From positions 1-39,332 of the forward strand of contig WFZS01000077.1 in the NCBI GenBank assembly GCA_015489465.1: a stretch of 39,332 nucleotides of DNA, written 5' to 3'. The notes beneath the pieces were generated by a model, which saw nothing but the letters and a program-made list of their open reading frames with translations, was not told where the DNA came from and searched no databases. This DNA comes from Bacteroidales bacterium. Its GTDB lineage: Bacteria; Bacteroidota; Bacteroidia; Bacteroidales; F082. How positions within the stretch are numbered: the stretch's first letter is position 1; each line of letters begins with the position of its first letter. The translations under genes and the position numbers were made by a program. Shown here in pieces: positions 8,519 through 18,234 of the stretch.

Positions 8519-9226
8519 ATGAGTGATTTTCGCGATAAATACAAAAAACCCATTAAAGAATGGGCTGAAGATGATAAACCCAGAGAAAAACTTCTTTTAA
8601 AAGGGAAAGGCTCACTTTCAAATTCGGAACTTATAGCAATATTAATAGGTTCGGGCAATAAAGATATGTCAGCCGTTGAACTGGCACAGCAGATAATGAA
8701 TGCAGCACATAACAACCTCATAGAGCTTTCAAAATTCACCGTTAACGATCTTACAAAAAAATTTAAAGGAATAGGAACCGCCAAAGCCGTTACCATAGTA
8801 GCTGCTTTAGAGTTGGGAAAAAGGCGACTTATGGAACAAGCGCTCGAAAGAAAACAAATAAAAAGTAGCAAAGACGCTTATGAAGTTTTGGTTCCATTTT
8901 TAACGGATAAATACGCGGAAGAATTCAGGATACTCATTTTGGATAATTCAAACAAAGTCATCAATAATATAACAATCGGTAAGGGAGGTTTTTCAAGTAC
9001 CGGTGCCGATTCTAAAATTATTTTTAAAGAAGCATTACAGCATAATGCATCGTCTATTATTTTATCTCATAATCATCCTTCCGGAAATAAAAATCCCAGT
9101 AATGCGGACCGTTCGCTGACAAAAAAACTGGTTGAGGCGGGAAAACATCTTGACATAAACATTCTGGATCACATAATAGTTGTTAACGACGGATACTACA
9201 GTTTTGCCGATGAAGGAGAAATTTAA
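8519..9226 (+). CDS. radC: RadC-family JAB/MPN domain protein
   Basis: A 235-residue protein with the RadC layout. The N-terminal helical region starts IKEWAEDDKPREKLL and holds LSNSELIAILIGSG. A helix-hairpin-helix-like part follows (FKGIGTAKAVTIVAALELGKR). The C-terminal JAB metalloprotease-type domain contains SHNHPSGN, the zinc-binding His pair, followed by an Asp in PSNADRSLT. The historical link to DNA repair is doubtful and the true role of RadC is unsettled. It begins a close-packed plus-strand unit with wecB (11-bp gap) and an acyl-CoA ligase gene. Confidence 0.93.
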   Translation: MSDFRDKYKKPIKEWAEDDKPREKLLLKGKGSLSNSELIAILIGSGNKDMSAVELAQQIMNAAHNNLIELSKFTVNDLTKKFKGIGTAKAVTIVAALELGKRRLMEQALERKQIKSSKDAYEVLVPFLTDKYAEEFRILILDNSNKVINNITIGKGGFSSTGADSKIIFKEALQHNASSIILSHNHPSGNKNPSNADRSLTKKLVEAGKHLDINILDHIIVVNDGYYSFADEGEI

Positions 9227-9237
9227 TATTTAAGTAA

Positions 9238-10383
9238 ATGAAAATAGTGACAATAATAGGCGCAAGACCACAGATAATAAAGGCTGCCGCTTTGAGCAGG
9301 GCTATTAAAAAAAATTTTAAAAACTACATAAAAGAGGTTATTGTTCATACCGGGCAACATTACGATACCACCATGTCGCAGGTTTTTATCGATGAATTAG
9401 GCATTCCGGAGCCGGATTACAACCTTAATATAGGAAGCGCCTCGCATGGTGTTCAAACCGCAGGGATGATAAAAGGTATTGAAGAAATTCTTTTAAAAGA
9501 AAAACCTGATTATCTGGTGTTGTACGGTGATACCAATTCAACATTAGCAGGGGCAATAGCAGCATCCAAAATACATGTTCCCATAGTTCATATTGAAGCG
9601 GGATTAAGGTCGTTCAACAAGTCGATGCCCGAAGAAATTAATAGGATAATGTGCGACCATGCTTCCACATTGTTGTTCAGTCCGACAAAAACAGGATTCA
9701 ATAATTTGGTAAAAGAAGGTTTTAACCCTGATAATGTAAAACCTTTTACCGCCGATAATCCCGGCATATTTCATTGCGGTGACGTGATGTATGACAACAG
9801 CCTCTATTTTAAAAAAATAGCGGAAGACAAATCACCGGTTTTAAAAGATAATAATCTTGAAAACAAACGGTTTATTTTATCAACAATACACCGTGACAAC
9901 AATACCGACAATCCCGAAAGATTGGAAAATATTTTCAGTGCTTTATACGAAATTGCGGAAGAATCGGGAAAAGATATAGTTTTACCTTTGCATCCCCGAA
10001 CCTCAAAAATATTGGACAAAAACCTGTCCCAGGATTTATATGATAAGGTAATAAATTCAAAATTTATCAAACTTATACCGCCGGTTTCTTTTCTGGACAT
10101 GATAATGCTTGAAAGTAATTGTGAACTTGTAATAACCGATTCGGGAGGTGTTCAAAAAGAGGCTTTCTTTTTTAAAAAACCCGTCATTATTTTAAGAAGT
10201 GAAACCGAATGGATTGAGATAGTGGATGAAGGATGCGGCATTATCACTGATGCCGACAAAAACAAAATAAAAGAATCTTATTATCATTTCATTGAAAATA
10301 GCGGCAATTTGAATTTTCCGGGAATTTTCGGTGATGGAAAAGCTGCAGAATTCATTTGTAAAACAATGCTTGATAACAAATAG
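9238..10383 (+). CDS. wecB: UDP-N-acetylglucosamine 2-epimerase (non-hydrolysing)
   Basis: A 381-residue enzyme starting MKIVTIIGARPQIIKAA, the family signature. Further conserved blocks are HTGQHYDTTMSQVF, YGDTNSTLAGAIAA, HIEAGLRSFNKSMPEEINR, STIHRDNN, LPLHPRT and TDSGGVQKEAFF with the UDP-binding Ser-Gly-Gly. It interconverts UDP-GlcNAc and UDP-ManNAc in the cytoplasm for surface polysaccharide synthesis. Length is normal. It lies 11 bp after radC and 11 bp before the acyl-CoA ligase gene and is not surrounded by glycosyltransferases, so it is not part of a visible polysaccharide cluster. Confidence 0.93.
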   Translation: MKIVTIIGARPQIIKAAALSRAIKKNFKNYIKEVIVHTGQHYDTTMSQVFIDELGIPEPDYNLNIGSASHGVQTAGMIKGIEEILLKEKPDYLVLYGDTNSTLAGAIAASKIHVPIVHIEAGLRSFNKSMPEEINRIMCDHASTLLFSPTKTGFNNLVKEGFNPDNVKPFTADNPGIFHCGDVMYDNSLYFKKIAEDKSPVLKDNNLENKRFILSTIHRDNNTDNPERLENIFSALYEIAEESGKDIVLPLHPRTSKILDKNLSQDLYDKVINSKFIKLIPPVSFLDMIMLESNCELVITDSGGVQKEAFFFKKPVIILRSETEWIEIVDEGCGIITDADKNKIKESYYHFIENSGNLNFPGIFGDGKAAEFICKTMLDNK

Positions 10384-10394
10384 AATTTTAAATT

Positions 10395-12299
10395 ATGAAA
10401 ACCATACCCAAATTTTTTGAACACTACGCCAACAAGTATGCCGGTAATGTTTTAATCTATGAGAAATATAACGGTAAATACGAAGGGATAACATATAAAG
10501 AAATTTTGGAGCAGGTAAAAAATACCGCTACGGCATTTCATGAGTCGGGTCTTAAAAAAGGCGACAGGGTAGCACTATTATCGGAAGGGAGAAGGGAATG
10601 GCTTGTTGCCGAACTTGCATTACTTTACCTTGGTGTTATCGACGTACCTTTATCAGTAAAACTCAATGAGCCGAAAGAACTCAGTTTCAGAATAAATCAT
10701 TCGGGAAGTAAAATGGTGATAACTTCGGGGTCGCAACTTCAAAAAGTTAGAAATATCCTTCAAGACACGAAAAGTGTAGAAAAAGTCATTGTTTTTGATA
10801 ATGATGAACTTAATGAAGACGAGCTGTTTTTCGGAGATTTGGAAAAGCAAGGAAAAGAAAACCGGCAAAAATTCGATAAAGAGCTTGAGGAAATTTACAA
10901 TTCTATAGAAGGTGATGATTTGGCAAACATAAGCTACACATCGGGTACTACTGCCGATCCCAAAGGGATTATGCTAACACACAGAAACTACACTGCCAAC
11001 ACCGAACAGGGAAACTCGCTTTTTACTATTACACCCGACTACCGTTTGCTTCTGATTCTCCCATGGGATCATGCTTTTGCCCATACGGTAGGGCTCTATA
11101 CCATGATTAGCAACGGTGCTAGCATTGCGGTTGTGGAAAGAGGGAAAACCACCATGGAAACGTTAAAAAATATTCCGAAAAACATAAAAGAAATAAAACC
11201 TTATTTTCTACTTAGTGTTCCCGCACTGGCAAAAAATTTCCGTAAAGGAATTGAGTCGAACATAAAAAAACAAGGAACCAAAGCCGAAAAATTATTTAAT
11301 CTTGCTTTAAAAACGGCATACATATATAATAAGGAAGGTTATAATAAAGGCACGGGAGGTACTTTTGTTTTAAAACCGTTGTTAACCGTTTTCGATAAAA
11401 TTTTATTCAGTAAAATAAGAGAAGGTTTCGGAGGTGAACTAAGGTATTTTATCGGTGGCGGGGCATTACTTGATATAGAACTCCAAAGATTCTTTTATGC
11501 TTTGGGAATGCCCATGTACCAAGGTTACGGACTATCCGAAGCGTCACCGGTTATTTCGTCCAACTCACCCGACGCACATAAATTCGGCAGTTCGGGAAAA
11601 CTCGTTGCCAACCTGGAACTTAAAATACTGGACGAAAACGGAAAAGAGTTGCCTACAGGTGAAAAAGGCGAAATCGTTGTAAAAGGCGAAAATGTTATGA
11701 AAGGTTATTGGAAAAATGAAAAAGCGACGAAAGAGACAATAAAAAACGGTTGGCTGCATACCGGCGATATGGGTTATATGGATGAAGACGGCTTCCTGTT
11801 TGTTTTGGGTAGGTTCAAAAGCTTGCTTATCGGTGCCGATGGCGAAAAATATAGTCCCGAAGGCATTGAAGAAGCTATTACCGACCATTCCAAATTCATA
11901 GACCAAATAATATTGCACAACAATCAAAATCCTTTTACAGTAGGTTTGGTGGTACCGAATATTCAGGCTCTCGGGGAGTATGTAAAATCTCAAGGAAAAG
12001 ATATAAAAACGGAAGAGGGTATTGTATTGGCATTGAAAAAGATACGTTCCGAAATTGATGAATATATACCGGGGGGAAAATTCGGAGATATGTTTCCCCC
12101 AAGATGGTTACCTACATCTATTGGTATTACCGACGAAAGTTTTAATGAAACCAACGGTTTGATGAATGCAACCATGAAGGTAATACGCGGCAAGGTTACC
12201 GAGAGGTATAAAGATTTAATAGATTTTCTTTACACTCCTCAAGGGAAAAACATAGTAAACGAAAGAAATATAGAAGCAATGAAAAAGTGGGTATTGTAA
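10395..12299 (+). CDS. AMP-forming long-chain fatty acid:CoA ligase
   Basis: A 634-residue ANL-superfamily adenylating enzyme. The P-loop-like A3 motif is YTSGTTADPKGIMLTH (near residue 183). Others are the A5 block GYGLSEASPVIS, the A7 block GWLHTGDMGYMDEDGFLFVLGR, and the A8 hinge with an insertion-rich C-terminus as in FadD15/FAA-type enzymes. It would activate a free fatty acid to acyl-CoA via acyl-AMP. It ends the radC-wecB unit. The stop codon lies inside a perfect 10-bp inverted repeat (12291-12330). Exact chain-length preference cannot be read from sequence. Confidence 0.9.
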   Translation: MKTIPKFFEHYANKYAGNVLIYEKYNGKYEGITYKEILEQVKNTATAFHESGLKKGDRVALLSEGRREWLVAELALLYLGVIDVPLSVKLNEPKELSFRINHSGSKMVITSGSQLQKVRNILQDTKSVEKVIVFDNDELNEDELFFGDLEKQGKENRQKFDKELEEIYNSIEGDDLANISYTSGTTADPKGIMLTHRNYTANTEQGNSLFTITPDYRLLLILPWDHAFAHTVGLYTMISNGASIAVVERGKTTMETLKNIPKNIKEIKPYFLLSVPALAKNFRKGIESNIKKQGTKAEKLFNLALKTAYIYNKEGYNKGTGGTFVLKPLLTVFDKILFSKIREGFGGELRYFIGGGALLDIELQRFFYALGMPMYQGYGLSEASPVISSNSPDAHKFGSSGKLVANLELKILDENGKELPTGEKGEIVVKGENVMKGYWKNEKATKETIKNGWLHTGDMGYMDEDGFLFVLGRFKSLLIGADGEKYSPEGIEEAITDHSKFIDQIILHNNQNPFTVGLVVPNIQALGEYVKSQGKDIKTEEGIVLALKKIRSEIDEYIPGGKFGDMFPPRWLPTSIGITDESFNETNGLMNATMKVIRGKVTERYKDLIDFLYTPQGKNIVNERNIEAMKKWVL

Positions 12300-12330
12300 A
12301 TAGAAATAAGAAAAAAATTTTTTACAATAC
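12291..12330 (+). repeat. Inverted repeat spanning the ligase stop codon
   Basis: GTATTGTAAA (12291-12300) and its exact complement TTTACAATAC (12321-12330) flank a 20-nt purine-rich loop. The stem extends further (GTGG / CCAC) across a one-base bulge. It contains the TAA stop of the acyl-CoA ligase gene. No T-run follows, so a standard terminator is uncertain. Confidence 0.65.
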
Positions 12331-12432
12331 CACCGATGACAAGATGTTATTACAGTAATCACGATTAACTTTTTAAACTTATAACCCGTGACGTCGTGAC
12401 TTTCCGGACATTTCAGACTATCGTGCCGGCAT

Positions 12433-12533
12433 TGTCACGCTGAGTGCTGCGACTTTTGGGAGCAGCGTATCGAAGCGTGTGCGCGGAGGCAATTTCCTTA
12501 CCCTGCCAGTATTCGACAAGCTCATACTGACAC
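12433..12533. repeat. Pair of inverted REP-like sequences, one carrying a nested hairpin
   Basis: Copy 1 (12433-12479) begins TGTCACGCTGAG and ends TCGAAGCGTG. Copy 2 (12511-12533) read on the minus strand is GTGTCAGTATGAGCTTGTCGAA, split here as GTGTCAGTATGAG plus CTTGTCGAA. The copies share TGTCA-x-TGAG and TCGAA, but copy 1 holds 25 nt (12445-12469) where copy 2 has CTTG. Copy 1 folds as an outer stem CACGCT/AGCGTG and an inner stem GCTGC/GCAGC. Confidence 0.6.
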
Positions 12534-12620
12534 CTGCCCAAAGTACCCGTAAAACGTCATTTACCGATTGTTGAAATTTTTTTTTCCCCCTCAAGATGAC
12601 ACCCGCCCCGACTTTCAGAC

Positions 12621-12680
12621 TTTTGAACATTACAAAACAACTTTGAACAATATTAAAATACTTTGAACTTTACAAACGAT
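12621..12680. repeat. Degenerate 20-bp tandem repeat, three units
   Basis: TTTGAAC recurs at exactly 20-nt spacing (12622, 12642, 12662). The rest of each unit is a related A-rich sequence, consensus CTTTGAACattacaaaacaa. Confidence 0.7.
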
Positions 12681-12802
12681 AAAACGAAAAACACAACAGC
12701 GCTACGGATCACAGCGATTGTAACACAATTAACTCAGTACGATAAACTGCTTCCGACTTTCCAGACTTTCCAGTAAACTATTAAATTTACCTCGTAAAAA
12801 AA

Positions 12803-16118
<3,316 letters not shown>

Positions 16119-16138
16119 AAAATCATTTTTTTGTAAAG

Positions 16139-16651
16139 TTAAACTAATTCACGTGTCGGATCAAAAAACTCGTAAGAATTTCCCATGGTTTCAATAAATC
16201 TTATCAAATCTTTGAATGAAATCACTACACTTGCGGTATTGTCATTTGGATGAAAACTCACCTTGTCGGCTTGCTGCAACTGTTTATCGATAAAAAGATG
16301 AACATGATGTTCTTCGTCATTTAACAATCCGAAAGGAGATACGGAACCGGGTTTTACACCCAGATATTTTAAAAGTCTTTTTTCCGAACCAAAAGATAGT
16401 TTCCCTTGCTTAAGCTGTTTTTCCAAAGGTTTCAAATTAAACTTGGTGGTATCTTTAATAATACATAAATAATGGCGGTTACCTTTATGATTTCTGAAAA
16501 ACAGGTTTTTGCAATGCATCGCATCTATGTCTTTCCAATATTTTTGGGCTATTTCAATGGTATCCAATGGGGGATGCTCGTAAATCTCATATTTAATTCC
16601 CAATTTATCCAGTGTGTCCAAAACCTTTTTTCTGTTTTCAGCTCTATCCAT
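16139..16651 (-). CDS. proX: ProX/YbaK-type prolyl-tRNA editing protein
   Basis: A 170-residue stand-alone tRNA-editing domain (YbaK/ProX/INS superfamily). Visible family blocks are YEIYEHPPLDTIEIA near the start, CKNLFFRNHKG, a lysine in IIKDTTKFNLK, and SFGSEKRLLKYLGVKPGSVSPFGLLND. These match ProX-type deacylases, which remove alanine mischarged on tRNA-Pro. The ATG at 16651 is chosen over a GTG one codon upstream. It is the first gene of the minus-strand unit with arcA and ligA and has a -7 box 22 bp upstream. Confidence 0.85.
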   Translation of the reverse strand: MDRAENRKKVLDTLDKLGIKYEIYEHPPLDTIEIAQKYWKDIDAMHCKNLFFRNHKGNRHYLCIIKDTTKFNLKPLEKQLKQGKLSFGSEKRLLKYLGVKPGSVSPFGLLNDEEHHVHLFIDKQLQQADKVSFHPNDNTASVVISFKDLIRFIETMGNSYEFFDPTRELV

Positions 16652-16672
16652 CACTCAAAAATTTATTGACGA

Positions 16673-16680
16673 CAAAAATA
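16673..16680 (-). promoter_or_regulatory. Putative -7 element of the proX-arcA-ligA unit
   Basis: Minus-strand TATTTTTG matches TAnnTTTG, 22 bp upstream of the ATG at 16651. Confidence 0.55.
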
Positions 16681-16757
16681 AAAATAGTCGTTAAAAAATG
16701 GAGTTAATATCATTTTTTAATCGGCGAAATAACGGTAAGTGCCGGGGCAAAATTCCA

Positions 16758-16773
16758 TAAGCGCGCTTACGTA
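16758..16773. repeat. Palindromes between divergent genes
   Basis: TAAGCGCGCTTA (16758-16769) is a perfect 12-bp palindrome, immediately followed by the overlapping palindrome TACGTA (16768-16773). It lies between the outward promoters at 16673 and 16825. A dimeric regulator site is possible but unproven. Confidence 0.45.
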
Positions 16774-16824
16774 CCTTTTACCTCTATTCACCTAAAAACT
16801 CTTTTAATACGGCATATACGGAAA

Positions 16825-16832
16825 TACCTTTG
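16825..16832 (+). promoter_or_regulatory. Putative -7 element of the small secreted protein gene
   Basis: TACCTTTG matches TAnnTTTG, 29 bp upstream of the ATG at 16862. A T-rich TTTT lies 19 bp upstream, at the expected -33 distance. Confidence 0.6.
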
Positions 16833-16861
16833 TTTCGGAAAACAACTAAAAATCCAAAGCC

Positions 16862-17218
16862 ATGAAAACAAAAGTTACAATCATTATCATTACCATTGTT
16901 GCACTATTTGCAACACCGACGTTTGCATACGAAACCTCTCCGGCACGTGACAGTGCCGCTTCCAAAACAATTGCTGCCTATTTGCATAATAACCTCAAAT
17001 ACCCCGAACTTCCCTTCGGTGAAAAACCGGTATGTTGTGTGTGGGTTGAAGTAGAAGTACAGAAAGACGGAAGTTTTAAAGTCGTTACGGTAAACAGTGA
17101 AAATAAAGAAATGAAAGATGCCGTAACTTCGCAAATAGAAAATCTTCACAACAACGGAAAATTTTCAAAATACGCCGGCGAAAAAGCATGTTTGAAGATC
17201 TCTTTTACACTTAAATAA
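16862..17218 (+). CDS. Small secreted protein, possibly TonB C-terminal-like
   Basis: A 118-residue protein with a signal peptide (MKTKVTIIIITIVALFATPTFA). The mature part reads like the strand-helix-strand of a TonB C-terminal domain: LKYPELP, WVEVEVQKDGSFKVVTV, then a helix and LKISFTLK. The gap between the KYP motif and the GSF strand and the placement of the final strand fit that fold. It lacks a membrane anchor and a proline-rich arm, so it is not a working TonB. A neighbouring Cys pair (CCV) and one further Cys may form a disulfide. Role unknown. Confidence 0.65.
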   Translation: MKTKVTIIIITIVALFATPTFAYETSPARDSAASKTIAAYLHNNLKYPELPFGEKPVCCVWVEVEVQKDGSFKVVTVNSENKEMKDAVTSQIENLHNNGKFSKYAGEKACLKISFTLK

Positions 17219-17268
17219 TAAAATTTATCTGCAAAATTAAAAATATAAGAGAGGTCATTTTCAGCATT

Positions 17269-17288
17269 CCGGCGGGTAACCCCGCCGG
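17269..17288. other. GC-rich hairpin between convergent genes
   Basis: CCGGCGGG (17269-17276) and CCCGCCGG (17281-17288) pair perfectly around a TAAC loop in otherwise AT-rich DNA. It lies between the 3' ends of the genes at 16862 and 17360. Neither strand has a T-run after the stem, so it is not a standard intrinsic terminator. Confidence 0.6.
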
Positions 17289-17359
17289 GAAAAACATATT
17301 TACCAATTAAGCGAATAGTAACGATATACTCAAAACAAGCAATTTCTCCCTAAAACATT

Positions 17360-17998
17360 TTAATTATCTTTTTCTAAACAAAAAAAGAAATTATCGGTAT
17401 TTACATAAAGAATCTTAATATTTTCACTTTTTCCCTGTCTAACATTATTTTGAACAGTTTTTATTAACCGTTTGCTTTGTCTTCCCGTAAATACACTCCA
17501 AAAAACAACAACGGTATAATCATACTTTTTATTTATCATCTTCGGCACATCATTTCCTACAGGTTTCAAATAATTCAACAGTGTGCCGAGAGGAACAATA
17601 GTATCAACAGGGGCTTGCCGTTTAGGTGGAAATGTTGTCATAATTTTGTTTCTGTACCAGTTCAAATTAGGGAAACCTCCGGCATAACAATTTACTTGAA
17701 AAGATTTTAACTCTCCTTTACTGTCGTAATAAAGTGCTTGTAACGGTTGATAATGATTTTTAATTTGATTTTTAAATACCGATGTGTCAAATGATGAAAG
17801 AAATTTTGCATATGTTGTATCCAATTCAAAACTTTCCGATAAAGGTATTCCATATTTTTTTGCATATTTCATAACCGTAACACTATCAACCTTTTCTATT
17901 TTCTTTATACCGTATAATGCACTTAAAATTTGCGCCGACACTACCTGTCCAAAAAAGATTAGGGTTACTATTATTATGATTTTACTAAAGTTTTTCAT
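17360..17998 (-). CDS. Secreted protein with a thioredoxin-like C-terminal domain lacking CxxC
   Basis: A 212-residue protein with a signal peptide (MKNFSKIIIIVTLIFFGQVVSA). From about residue 158 the sequence YDYTVVVFWSVFTGRQSKRLIKTVQ and then IKILYVNTDNF has the strand-turn-helix-strand order of a thioredoxin fold. However, the position of the usual CGPC is taken by residues around TGRQ, with no Cys. If the fold is right, it is not a thiol oxidoreductase of the normal kind. The N-terminal 150 residues resemble nothing I know. Its own short unit; unknown function. Confidence 0.65.
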   Translation of the reverse strand: MKNFSKIIIIVTLIFFGQVVSAQILSALYGIKKIEKVDSVTVMKYAKKYGIPLSESFELDTTYAKFLSSFDTSVFKNQIKNHYQPLQALYYDSKGELKSFQVNCYAGGFPNLNWYRNKIMTTFPPKRQAPVDTIVPLGTLLNYLKPVGNDVPKMINKKYDYTVVVFWSVFTGRQSKRLIKTVQNNVRQGKSENIKILYVNTDNFFFCLEKDN

Positions 17999-18104
17999 TT
18001 AGATATTTCTTTAAGTGTAGCCTGATATCGTCATAAAAATATCAAAATACGCTTAAATATTCAAAGCAACCGGTGTTTTTATTTACACCTTTTTTATAAT
18101 TAAC

Positions 18105-18134
18105 ATTAACCCTCTTTAAAAAAATATTAACCCT
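18105..18134. repeat. Direct repeat ATTAACCCT, 21-bp spacing
   Basis: ATTAACCCT occurs at 18105-18113 and 18126-18134, two helical turns apart. It lies 64-93 bp upstream of the mscS -7 box and upstream of the divergent gene at 17998. This could be a binding site for a regulator acting on either gene. Confidence 0.5.
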
Positions 18135-18197
18135 ATATTTTAATTGTACCGGAAAAACATAAACCTTTTGTAAACCTAACTTGTTCAATAATTTATA

Positions 18198-18205
18198 TAC
18201 TTTTG
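18198..18205 (+). promoter_or_regulatory. Putative -7 element of mscS
   Basis: TACTTTTG matches TAnnTTTG, 29 bp before the ATG at 18235. It lies inside the TTG-initiated extension of the open frame, which argues for the ATG start. Confidence 0.6.
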
Positions 18206-18234
18206 TCAGCTTTAAGAAATTAATAAAAACCGGT

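Larger units (their letters stand above)
12300..12802. other. Non-coding repeat-bearing island
   Basis: About 500 bp without a credible gene, between the 3' ends of the acyl-CoA ligase gene and ligA. It contains the inverted repeat pair at 12433-12533, a 20-bp tandem repeat at 12621-12680, and four copies of GACTTTC(C/A) at 12398, 12610, 12755 and 12764. Base composition changes abruptly, from GC-rich around 12380-12620 to AT-rich on both sides. The single open frame above 60 codons (12418-12630, minus) looks accidental: it shows no family features and runs through the repeats. Confidence 0.75.

Noticed and set aside
12418-12630. 70-codon open frame on the minus strand in the gene-free island
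   Set aside because: It runs through the inverted and GACTTTC repeats, has no recognisable domain or start context, and its composition reflects the repeats rather than a protein.
18086-18106. Short GGTGT/ACACC hairpin followed by T6 near 18071-18095
   Set aside because: A 5-bp stem with no plus-strand gene upstream cannot reasonably be a terminator for anything seen here.
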